NCBI GenBank assembly: GCA_044450785.1
Contig: JBIOJM010000036.1
Coordinates: forward strand, 1-46,219
Reading direction: 5' to 3'
Length of the DNA: 46,219 bases
Source of the DNA: JBIOJM01 sp044450785
GTDB lineage: Bacteria; Planctomycetota; Planctomycetia; Isosphaerales; Isosphaeraceae
This document shows positions 9,712 to 17,371 of the stretch, piece by piece. The notes under the pieces were generated by a model that did not search any database, was not told the origin of the DNA, and saw nothing but the letters and a program-made list of their open reading frames with translations. Both the position numbers and the translations under genes were made by a program. Within the stretch, counting starts at the first letter, position 1. The number at the start of each line of letters is the position of its first letter.

Positions 9712-12423
9712 ATGCGTGTTTCTCCTTCAAGAACGGCCCGTGCTCCGGTGATGATTCGGGACCCCATGCATCTGACAACGACTCCCACCTCTTCCAGTAT
9801 CGCCTCCCCCGAGCGGCTGCGCGCGCAGTGGGGCATCATCATCTTGTTCGCGGCCTCGGGCGCTTCGGGGTTGATGCTCGAGGTCGTGTGGTCGCGGATG
9901 CTCGGCTGGTTGCTGGGGGCGACGACGTGGTCCGTGATGACGGTCCTCGTCGCCTTCATGGGTGGGCTGGGCCTGGGAGGGATCCTCTGGGGTCGTCGAG
10001 CCGGTCGTTCCGCGCGTCCGTTACGGCTCTTTGGCCTGATGGAGATCTCGATTGGTCTCTACAGCCTCTCCGTTCCGATCCTGTTTGACTGGCTGGGCCG
10101 CTTTTTCGTGGCGGCGACCCGGGTTACGGGAGAGTCGCCGGCGGCCTCGCTCGCCCTTCGAGTCGTGATGGCGGTGCTGGCCCTGGCACCCCCGACCCTT
10201 CTGATGGGTGGAACCCTCCCGGTCTTGACTCGATTCGCCGCGGTTGGACGGGCGCTGCCGGGGCGGACGGCGGGGCTTCTCTATGCCGCCAACACGGCCG
10301 GCGCGGTGGCCGGCTGCTTCGTGACAGGGTGCTTGTTGATCTTCTGGCTGGGAGTGGTCGAGTCCAGCATCGTGGCGGCCCTCGTCGATCTCGGTGTCGG
10401 CGCGATCGCCCTGGCCTGGGACCGCACGTCCCTGATCGCAGTCGCACCCGACGTCGGTCGACCCGGCGCGGAGCCGGTCGCCGTTCCCACCACTGGAAAT
10501 GCCGCGCTGTTGATCGCGACGGTCTCCGGTTTTTGTGGGCTGGCGTATGAGCTGCTCTGGACCCGGGGCCTGCTGGCGGCCGTCACGGACGACACCACGT
10601 ATGCGTTCACGCTGATGCTGACGGCGTTCCTCGCCGGGCACGCCTTGGGTGCCGCCATCGGCAGCCGGACGGGCGGCGATGCGCGATCCCGCCTCGACTG
10701 GGGACGGCTCGGAACGGCCCAGATCATGGCGGCCGTGACCGCACTGCTGTCGCTGCCTCTCCTGGTCGTCATTCACGACCCGATCAACCGCGCCTCGTTC
10801 ATGGAAGGGATGACCTTCTGGGGAGCTCGAATCCCATTTCATCTCGCAATCAGCCTGGTCGTCTTCGCGCCTTCGGCCGCCTTTCTGGGGGCGAGTTTCG
10901 CGCTCGCCGCCCGGCTGTACGTCGGCCTCGGGCGGCCGGTGGGCGCGAGCACCGGCCGGCTCTACGGGCTCAACACGCTGGGCGCGATCCTGGGGGCGAC
11001 CGCCACCACTGCCTGGCTGATCCCCATTCTGGGCACCCAGCGCGCGATCGTGACCCTGGCGATCCTCCAGGCCGCTGGGGGAGCCCTGGCGATCCTGTTC
11101 CGCGCGGGAGGACTGGCGGGCTGGCAGGGGCGGGCCTACGCCACGGCCGCGTGGGCGTCGATCGTCGCCCTCGCCTGTGGACTCAACAACCTGCTCCCCC
11201 TGTCCGATATTTACGCCCGGCAAGAGCCCGGCAAGCTCCTGACCCTCGTCGAGGGGGCGGGAGCCGCCGTCACCGTACACGAGCGCAACTCCGGCGAGCG
11301 GGTGATCTCGATCAACGGCGTCAACGTCGCGGGGACGAACCCGGTCCTCCGCCGCACCCAGAAGCTCCAGGCCCACCTTCCCGTCTGCCTCCATCCTTCA
11401 CCCCGATCCGTCCTCCAGATCGGCTTCGGCTCCGGAGGGACCTGTTACTCCGTCAGCCTGCACCCGGAGGTCGAGTCGATCGAGGTGGTCGAGCTAAACC
11501 CGGACGTCCTGAAGGTGGCCGCCGCCTGGTTCAGCGACGTCAACCACGGCGTGCTCAACTACCCGCGGGTGCGGGTGCGGATCGTCGATGCCAAGAGCCT
11601 TGTCGCGGTTACCGACCAGACTTATGACCTGATCCTCTCGGACTCGACTCACCCGCGGTTCCGGGGCAACGCCGCGCTGTACGCACGCGATTACATAGAC
11701 AACTGTGCCCGGCGGCTGCGGCCGGGGGGCCTGCTCTCGACCTGGCTCCCCTTGTACGGCATGTCCACCGACGACATCCGGGGCATCCTCAAGAGCTTCC
11801 AGTCGGTCTTCCCTCACGTTCAGGTCTGGTACGAGAACTTCGAACCGCACGAGAACACGATCATCATCGCCTCGCGGCTGCCGATCGCGATCGATCCGGG
11901 CCTCCTGGCCCGCCGGCTGGCCGCGCCGCCCGTGGCGGTCGACCTGGCCGACGTGGGGATCATCTCGGCGAACCAATTGCTCGACTTCTTCATGCTCGGC
12001 GACCGCGCGGTGGCCGACTTCTCCCGGACGGGGCGGCTGAACACTGACGACCATCCCCGGCTCGAGTTCCTCGCGCCGCGGAGCCTCCGCAGAAAGCAAT
12101 CCTTGATGGAGAATTTCACGGCGCTTCGCCTGGCGCGGGAACCGATCGCCCCTTATCTCGTCGACGCCGGCCCCGAGGAGCGCGCAACGCTGGCGCGCTG
12201 GCATGCGGGAACCACCTTCAAACTCGCCGGCCAATCGTTCGAGCTCGAAGGCCGCGTCGCCGAGACGTTGAAGGCTTACACCGAATGCGTCCGTCTCAAC
12301 CCCGAAGACGTCATTCTCCGGAGCCGGATCGATCGGTTGCGCGGCCTCTACGGTTCTCCCCCGCGGGAAGATCCCGACGAAGCGACGCCAATGGCGTTTC
12401 CCCCGCAAGCGACGCCCTTCTAA
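9712..12423 (+). CDS. Membrane-fused spermidine synthase-like protein
   Basis: About 903 residues. The N-terminal two thirds hold many transmembrane helices in two halves that each start with the same pattern (GASGLMLEVVWSRMLG near residue 50; GFCGLAYELLWTRGLL near 275), as in MFS-like proteins fused to polyamine synthases. The C-terminal part is a Rossmann methyltransferase-like spermidine synthase domain: VLQIGFGSGGTCYSV (SAM/dcSAM loop), VEVVELNPDVLKVA, then LILSDSTHPRF and LYARDYIDNCARRLRPGG. A short TPR-like tail ends the protein. Family members are annotated as spermidine synthases, but few are proven to make polyamines. ATG 9712 or 9751 could be the start. The stop TAA overlaps the stop of the convergent gene by a few bases. 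Confidence 0.82.
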   Translation: MRVSPSRTARAPVMIRDPMHLTTTPTSSSIASPERLRAQWGIIILFAASGASGLMLEVVWSRMLGWLLGATTWSVMTVLVAFMGGLGLGGILWGRRAGRSARPLRLFGLMEISIGLYSLSVPILFDWLGRFFVAATRVTGESPAASLALRVVMAVLALAPPTLLMGGTLPVLTRFAAVGRALPGRTAGLLYAANTAGAVAGCFVTGCLLIFWLGVVESSIVAALVDLGVGAIALAWDRTSLIAVAPDVGRPGAEPVAVPTTGNAALLIATVSGFCGLAYELLWTRGLLAAVTDDTTYAFTLMLTAFLAGHALGAAIGSRTGGDARSRLDWGRLGTAQIMAAVTALLSLPLLVVIHDPINRASFMEGMTFWGARIPFHLAISLVVFAPSAAFLGASFALAARLYVGLGRPVGASTGRLYGLNTLGAILGATATTAWLIPILGTQRAIVTLAILQAAGGALAILFRAGGLAGWQGRAYATAAWASIVALACGLNNLLPLSDIYARQEPGKLLTLVEGAGAAVTVHERNSGERVISINGVNVAGTNPVLRRTQKLQAHLPVCLHPSPRSVLQIGFGSGGTCYSVSLHPEVESIEVVELNPDVLKVAAAWFSDVNHGVLNYPRVRVRIVDAKSLVAVTDQTYDLILSDSTHPRFRGNAALYARDYIDNCARRLRPGGLLSTWLPLYGMSTDDIRGILKSFQSVFPHVQVWYENFEPHENTIIIASRLPIAIDPGLLARRLAAPPVAVDLADVGIISANQLLDFFMLGDRAVADFSRTGRLNTDDHPRLEFLAPRSLRRKQSLMENFTALRLAREPIAPYLVDAGPEERATLARWHAGTTFKLAGQSFELEGRVAETLKAYTECVRLNPEDVILRSRIDRLRGLYGSPPREDPDEATPMAFPPQATPF

Positions 12424-13970
12424 CTTCGGCCCCGATGGGGAAAACACAGGCCGTCACCGTTATCGGGAAGGGCCGGGATTGGATTTTCCAAGATCCGGGC
12501 GAGGCTCGAGAACCCCTCGCGCACGAACAGCAGGCTGAAAGTGTCCTGGTAGAGTGGCACCCACCCGTGCGTCCGGCTCATCAAGTTGGCCATCGGTGAC
12601 CCGTTCGGAGCCAGGACCAGATCCGTGGTCGCGGGCTTCAGCAGGGCATCCCAGGCACCCGTTCCCCGCTCGAAGTTGAGCGATTGCCCGTAGCTCTCGT
12701 CGGAATAGACCGTCTCGCGTCTCCCATCGATCGAGACCTTCACCCCTGGCCCAAGCTGCCAGAGAACGTACTCTCCCCAAACAAAGGGAACGGCGATGTT
12801 CCCGCGGACGCCGCTTTGCTTGAGGAGCGCCACCGCACGCGCCGGGAAGGCGAAATAGTAAGGCTCGATGCGGATGCAGGCGAATCGCGGTGGGGAGAGG
12901 CCGATCAGGACCATGGAGACAGCGAGGCAAACGGCCGTGATCAGACGGCCATGACCGGAGCCGGACGACATGGGGCGCAGCCAGCGATTCCAGACGTCGG
13001 CGATGTGCTCTCCCCCCAGGACCACAAGTGCCAGGAGAAAGAGTGGGTAATGGCGCTGGGAGATCAGCGGAACGATCGCGGTCACACTGAAGATCAGGAT
13101 CGCCTCCGGCTTGCGGCGGCGGGTACTGAAGACCAGTCCGAGGATGCCGATCGCAAGAAGGCCAAGATAGAGCTGGCCCGAATAACTCATCAACCCCAAG
13201 GGAGACCATTCACCGATCTCGGGCCTGGGCACGGTGGCCGTGCGCAACAGGAATTCCACGAGCGCGGCTCGATAGGGATTCAACAGGAGCGCCAGACCAC
13301 AGGCGACCCCAAGGAGCGCGACCCCGACCATGGCTCCCAGGTTTTGGACGCGTGGCCTCGTATCGTCCCTGAGCCGCTCGACGATCTGCACCGTGATCCA
13401 GATGCCCAGGATCCCGACCCCGGCGAGCACTCCGCCGTGCAGGTTGACCCAGAACGCGTACAGGATGGGCAACACCCAGAGCCAGTAGGCACGCCCCGCC
13501 GTCGCTCGCTCGAGCAGAAGAAGTTGGATGAGAAAGATAAGATAAGTGAAGAGTTGCGGCCGGATTGTCCCCAGACCCATTCGGAAAGGGATGCCGATCA
13601 GAATGAGGAGGAGTACGGAACGGAGCGGCCCCAGACCGCAGCGCGTGAGATGAGCATAAGAGAGCCCGAGGAGTAGCAGGCTGACCAGGACTTTGAAGGC
13701 GATCAGGCCGGACGGCCCCGACCGGTTGTAGAGGCGGGCAAAGATCACTTCGGAGAGCCACTCATGATTGATCCAGGGCTGGGCGCCGGTTCGATAGGAG
13801 TAGGTGTCGCTCTGAATGATGGAGCCGGTGCGGATGATGTCCTGGCCGAAGCGGATGTGGCCCCACAGATCGGGGTCGACGACGGTGTGGGCGAACCAGA
13901 ACAGAGTGTAGCTTGTAAGCAATGAGAGGGGACCGAGGTCAAGGAAGGGATTGGATCGAGACCGAGTCAT
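12420..13970 (-). CDS. Polytopic membrane protein, GT-C glycosyltransferase-like
   Basis: About 516 residues with roughly ten hydrophobic helices followed by a soluble C-terminal domain. The first extracytoplasmic loop carries DPDLWGHIRFGQDI and SYRTGAQPWINHEWLSE, a charged pattern like the catalytic first loop of PMT/ArnT-type (GT-C) lipid-linked sugar transferases. The soluble end contains GVRGNIAVPFVWGEYVLW and KVSIDGRRETVY, seen in uncharacterised membrane proteins of this kind. ATG 13970 is preferred: AAGGTG lies a suitable distance upstream, while an ATG at 14024 would add a poorly hydrophobic leader. Donor and acceptor are unknown. Confidence 0.7.
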   Translation of the reverse strand: MTRSRSNPFLDLGPLSLLTSYTLFWFAHTVVDPDLWGHIRFGQDIIRTGSIIQSDTYSYRTGAQPWINHEWLSEVIFARLYNRSGPSGLIAFKVLVSLLLLGLSYAHLTRCGLGPLRSVLLLILIGIPFRMGLGTIRPQLFTYLIFLIQLLLLERATAGRAYWLWVLPILYAFWVNLHGGVLAGVGILGIWITVQIVERLRDDTRPRVQNLGAMVGVALLGVACGLALLLNPYRAALVEFLLRTATVPRPEIGEWSPLGLMSYSGQLYLGLLAIGILGLVFSTRRRKPEAILIFSVTAIVPLISQRHYPLFLLALVVLGGEHIADVWNRWLRPMSSGSGHGRLITAVCLAVSMVLIGLSPPRFACIRIEPYYFAFPARAVALLKQSGVRGNIAVPFVWGEYVLWQLGPGVKVSIDGRRETVYSDESYGQSLNFERGTGAWDALLKPATTDLVLAPNGSPMANLMSRTHGWVPLYQDTFSLLFVREGFSSLARILENPIPALPDNGDGLCFPHRGRS

Positions 13971-14072
13971 TTCGCACACCTTGTATAGGGAACGATGATC
14001 GAACAATGCTCTCCCTGATTGCACGCATCAAGCCCAAAAAGACCACTGAAGGAATTAGTAATTTCCTAAATT

Positions 14073-14114
14073 GTGATTTTTCGCTTGCTCTTGCGAAATC
14101 ACCACCATTATAGT
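14073..14114 (+). promoter_or_regulatory. Putative promoter with inverted repeat upstream of prepilin-like gene
   Basis: In an unusually AT-rich stretch, TTGCTC (14085-14090) and TATAGT (14109-14114) are separated by 18 bases, a sigma-70-like arrangement facing the prepilin-like gene. An imperfect inverted repeat (GTGATTT..CGC / GCGAAATCAC, 14073-14103) overlaps the -35 side and could be an operator. This is pattern matching only. Confidence 0.35.
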
Positions 14115-14191
14115 GATTGGGCTAGCGGACCTTTCTCACGCTTGCTGCGGTCATTGATTTTTCTGTTTCTCCATGAGTTCGGAGGTGCTTC

Positions 14192-15298
14192 ATGCGCCGA
14201 AGATCCGGCTTCACACTGATTGAGCTTTTGGTCGTCATCGCGATCATTGCCGTCCTGATTGCACTGCTTCTGCCGGCTGTTCAATCCGCCCGAGAGGCGG
14301 CCCGCCGCGCGCAGTGCCTGAACAACCTCAAGCAACTGGGTCTGGCGGTTCACAACTATGTCATCCAGACCAATGTGTTGCCGCTCCAGTCGATGTACCC
14401 GGCCGCCGCGAATTTTAGCTGGGGCTGGAGCTACGGCTGGCCGATGGCCCTCCTGCCCAGCGTCGAGCAGAGCACCTTGTTCAACCACTTCAATTTCACC
14501 ACCGGCATGTTCGGGAACGCGTCCGGTAACCAGCCGGGATTCGTCGCGTGGGGGAACACAACGGTCGGCTACATGCAGTTGAGCGTCTTGATCTGCCCCT
14601 CTGACGGGACCAAGATCCGGCCGCAAGACCCGTATGGCGCGACGAACTATATGGGGAATATGGGCGGGCCCGGCGCGGTCCAAGCGATGACCGGCACGAT
14701 CGTTCCCAATGGCGCGTTCATGCGGGGCTGGGGGGATGCTCAGAACTTCGGGCCGGTCGGGCTCGAGAACATCAAGGACGGCACTTCCCAGACCGCTCTG
14801 TTCAGCGAGCGATTGATGGGGATGAACACCGGCACGCAGGTACTGCGGAGCTCGAAAGACTTCAAGCGGGCCGTCTTCAATGGCCCGGTCCCAGTTGCCT
14901 GGCATGCAGGGTTGGCGGCGAACACGCAATTCCTCCAGGGCTGCCAGGGCCTGCCCGGTACCACCCTATCGATCAATATCTCTGGCAATGGTGCGTACTG
15001 GACCATGTCTTATCCCTGGCACGTCGTCGTCAACGACTATCTGCATAACGGGCCTCCGAACAGCGTGTCGTGCCAGAACACCGCGGACTATTTCGGGGGA
15101 GCGGTCGGGGCTGGGGGCTGGCTCTCGTTCGTCGGTCCGACCGGCTCGGCGCCGCCGAGCAGTAACCACCCGGGTGGCGTGAACATCTGCTTCTCGGATG
15201 GTTCGGTGAGGTTCATCAAGGACAGCATCGCCCTGAACCCGTGGTGGGGACTGGGTACTCGTGACGGCAATGAACCTGTCCCCAGCGACACCTATTGA
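14192..15298 (+). CDS. DUF1559 prepilin-like protein (H-X9-DG type)
   Basis: 368 residues. The N-terminus RRRSGFTLIELLVVIAIIAV is a type IV prepilin / type II pseudopilin cleavage and methylation signal followed by the hydrophobic helix. LLLPAVQSAREAARRAQCLN and NLKQLGLAVHNY are the conserved DUF1559 continuation. The C-terminus has the family's closing motif H-P-G-G-V-N-I-C-F-S-D-G. GGAGGTGC just before the ATG is a strong ribosome binding site. Planctomycetes carry dozens to hundreds of these; they are taken to be exported pilin-like surface or secretion proteins, with individual roles unknown. A small lipoprotein gene follows. Confidence 0.95.
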   Translation: MRRRSGFTLIELLVVIAIIAVLIALLLPAVQSAREAARRAQCLNNLKQLGLAVHNYVIQTNVLPLQSMYPAAANFSWGWSYGWPMALLPSVEQSTLFNHFNFTTGMFGNASGNQPGFVAWGNTTVGYMQLSVLICPSDGTKIRPQDPYGATNYMGNMGGPGAVQAMTGTIVPNGAFMRGWGDAQNFGPVGLENIKDGTSQTALFSERLMGMNTGTQVLRSSKDFKRAVFNGPVPVAWHAGLAANTQFLQGCQGLPGTTLSINISGNGAYWTMSYPWHVVVNDYLHNGPPNSVSCQNTADYFGGAVGAGGWLSFVGPTGSAPPSSNHPGGVNICFSDGSVRFIKDSIALNPWWGLGTRDGNEPVPSDTY

Positions 15299-15392
15299 GG
15301 TGACCCGACCTCCTCGCAACGATCGAGGGGAGGATGAACTCCGAATCTTGGGGTTGCGTGAGACGCGCCTGAGGCTTTCCATTCATGACTTC

Positions 15393-15422
15393 GGGGGCAC
15401 GGAGCGGTTGCTCCGTGCCTCC
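15393..15422 (+). terminator. Hairpin between prepilin-like and lipoprotein genes
   Basis: A perfect 10-bp stem GGCACGGAGC/GCTCCGTGCC with a GGTT loop (15396-15419), extendable by about three pairs. No T-run follows, so it may be an attenuator or RNA-processing/stability hairpin that sets different expression for the two genes instead of a full terminator. Confidence 0.55.
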
Positions 15423-15448
15423 CGCCGACTTTAAGAGGTTTGACATCC

Positions 15449-15664
15449 ATGCGACGATTCAGATTCTTGCTCGCCGCGACCTTCCTCGTGGCGCCCGTGA
15501 TCGCCGGCTGTGACAGCGGTCTCAAGGAGGAGATGGCGACGGATACCAGCAATCCAACACCTCCTGCTCTAAAAAATGAGATGCAGAAGAACGCCAAGAA
15601 TATGGTGATGCCCAAGGGGAAGCCGAAGGCGGCCCCCGCCGCCCCCGCCGAGGCCCCGAAATGA
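15449..15664 (+). CDS. Small lipoprotein downstream of the prepilin-like gene
   Basis: 71 residues. RRFRFLLAATFLVAPVIAGC is a signal peptide with a lipobox ending VIAGC, so the Cys should be lipidated. The mature part is short, charged and finally Ala/Pro/Lys-rich (KPKAAPAAPAEAPK), suggesting an extended linker-like peptide. GAGG lies about ten bases before ATG 15449. Tiny lipoproteins or secreted peptides of this kind commonly follow DUF1559 genes in planctomycetes; no function is known. Confidence 0.8.
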   Translation: MRRFRFLLAATFLVAPVIAGCDSGLKEEMATDTSNPTPPALKNEMQKNAKNMVMPKGKPKAAPAAPAEAPK

Positions 15665-15730
15665 CCCTGATGACACCGTCAGGGCGATGACTCTTCCCCG
15701 GCAGGGTCAGTCGTGGCTCTGTCGAGCAAA

Positions 15731-15751
15731 AAAGCCGTCCCTGCCGGCTTT
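15731..15751 (+). terminator. Putative intrinsic terminator
   Basis: AAAGCCG (15731-15737) pairs with CGGCTTT (15745-15751) around a 7-base loop, followed by pyrimidine-rich CCCTTTCCCC. It lies about 70 bases after the lipoprotein stop. A smaller hairpin, CCCTGA/TCAGGG, precedes it near 15666-15685. Confidence 0.5.
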
Positions 15752-15813
15752 CCCTTTCCCCCCGAGGTGGTCATCACCAAGATCGGTCAACCTATTCATA
15801 GGTAGGGAGTGGA

Positions 15814-16623
15814 GTGGTGGGATCGTCAGAGTCCGGATCGAACCCGGGTCATGCCGCGGTGGGAGACGGTTCCACGACCGGGGCACTTCCTTCCGAGGGG
15901 AATCAACCCCGACCTCGCCAGCAGGTTCAGGTATGGGAGATCGCCTTGGCGGGCGGAGTTGTGGCGGGGCTCGTCTCCTGGGTTGGCGGGGAATTGGCCC
16001 ACGGGGCTTTCAAGCCGCGACTCGTCCAGGTCGTGCTCATGTTTGGGCAGACGGTGATGCGACCCTCGGCCTCGACGTTGAACGCCGCCGCTGTCAAGAA
16101 CGCGACCCTCGCTTTTGCCATCCTGGGCGGCGTGACCGGGCTGGCGATGGGATTCGCGGGCGGTCTCGCCGGCCGCTCACCTTCGCGTGGTGTGATTGTC
16201 GGTCTGGGAGCGCAAGCACTCGGAGCCCTTGTGGGAGCCCTCGCATCGCTGGCGTTGGTTCCCCTCTTTCATCGCGAGTTGGTGCCGGATCTGAACGATT
16301 TGCTGTCACCGATCATGATTCACGCCGGTATTTGGACGGGCATCGGCGCGGTGGGCGGCCTGGCGTTCGCCGTCGGCATGGGGTGCGGGCGGCGTCTGCT
16401 GCGTCCGATCGGAGGCGCATGCCTTGGTGCCATCTTGGCCGCGGTTGTCTTCCACGTGGTCAGCGGGGGTCTATTTCCCGATTCCGGTTCCACGGAGCCG
16501 ATTGCAACCTCGCCTTTCGTCCGCCTGCTGGCGATGTTCCTGGTCACGGTCTTGGTCGCGGCCGGCGCGACCAGGGGAACGCAGGGCCGCGCCGCTCTTC
16601 CTGCCTCTGCGGTGTGTCATTGA
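15814..16623 (+). CDS. Hypothetical membrane protein with Gly/Ala-rich helices
   Basis: 269 residues from GTG 15814, with GGGAG close upstream. About 35 polar residues are followed by five or six hydrophobic segments (VWEIALAGGVVAGLVSWVGG; ATLAFAILGGVTGLAMGFAGG; VIVGLGAQALGALVGALASL; AGIWTGIGAVGGLAFAVGMG; CLGAILAAVVFHVVSGG; FVRLLAMFLVTVLVAAGAT). The glycine-rich helices resemble glycine-zipper membrane proteins. No catalytic motif is visible and I do not recognise the family. It converges on the DUF3179 gene. The exact start is uncertain because the polar leader is not obviously conserved-looking. Confidence 0.65.
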   Translation: MVGSSESGSNPGHAAVGDGSTTGALPSEGNQPRPRQQVQVWEIALAGGVVAGLVSWVGGELAHGAFKPRLVQVVLMFGQTVMRPSASTLNAAAVKNATLAFAILGGVTGLAMGFAGGLAGRSPSRGVIVGLGAQALGALVGALASLALVPLFHRELVPDLNDLLSPIMIHAGIWTGIGAVGGLAFAVGMGCGRRLLRPIGGACLGAILAAVVFHVVSGGLFPDSGSTEPIATSPFVRLLAMFLVTVLVAAGATRGTQGRAALPASAVCH

Positions 16624-16683
16624 CGGTCAGACGTTGTCGCCGGGTCGTCCGTCCAGAGCCGTGGGCGATTGCACATCTCGCCG

Positions 16684-17334
16684 TCATTTCAACTCTTGTG
16701 AGCGTCCGCCCACGTAGACGTCGGTCGCGGGATGCTGCTGCGTCCATTCCTTCCATGTCGTCCGGGTTGGAGTGAGGAGGCTGTAGGGGATGGGGGGTGG
16801 ATTCTTGCCCGGTTCCACCGGCATGCCCGTGGTGTGGAAATACACGTTCCCGCCGAGCTTCACGATCATCTCGCCGTTGAGCAGGCCCGGAACCACGGCG
16901 TCGAGCGGCGCGGAGCCTTTGGGGTCGGTGTAGACCCGCACGCAATCGGAAAGGTTGCTGTAGGAGACGGACACAGGTACGCCGCCGATCAAGTCGTTGA
17001 CGAGGTGGCCGCTCGCGTCATCGAACGCCTCGAGCCGGTACGCCCGGGCGCGGCCGCCGGCCTCGACACCGATCACCCGTTCGTCCGGCCGCAATTTCGC
17101 CTCAGTCGCCTCGAGGATCGGCGGACGGAGGACCGGCTTCGCTTCGTTCACCCGCCACCAAAGGATTGGGACTTGATTGGACGACCCCTGAACGGGATCC
17201 TGCGGGCGCGCGGGACTCGCACTCGCATAGGTGATGATCAGCCCGATCACGACGGCCTCAAGGGCGAGTACCGCGGCCAACACATATCGGACGGTCCCAC
17301 GCCACAGCCATCCCAACCCATCCGCTTCGTGCAT
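16684..17334 (-). CDS. DUF3179 domain protein, membrane anchored
   Basis: 216 residues. An N-terminal helix (YVLAAVLALEAVVIGLIITYA) precedes a DUF3179 domain. Recognisable are ERVIGVEAGGRARAYRLEAF, the VNDLIGGVPVSVSYSNLSDC segment and a C-terminal TTWKEWTQQHPATDVY. DUF3179 proteins are exported and of unknown biochemical role. GGGAGG sits just before ATG 17334. The gene starts 37 bases after the stop of the first sulfatase-like gene on the same strand, so it is probably the last gene of that operon. Confidence 0.85.
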   Translation of the reverse strand: MHEADGLGWLWRGTVRYVLAAVLALEAVVIGLIITYASASPARPQDPVQGSSNQVPILWWRVNEAKPVLRPPILEATEAKLRPDERVIGVEAGGRARAYRLEAFDDASGHLVNDLIGGVPVSVSYSNLSDCVRVYTDPKGSAPLDAVVPGLLNGEMIVKLGGNVYFHTTGMPVEPGKNPPPIPYSLLTPTRTTWKEWTQQHPATDVYVGGRSQELK

Positions 17335-17371
17335 TTCCGCCTCCCGAGATCAACTCTGAATGGCCCCTGCC

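Noticed and set aside
15800..15860. A tRNA-like T-arm (CCGG..TTCGAT..CCGG on the minus strand)
   Set aside because: No acceptor, D or anticodon stem can be folded around it, and it lies in the start region of a membrane-protein gene.
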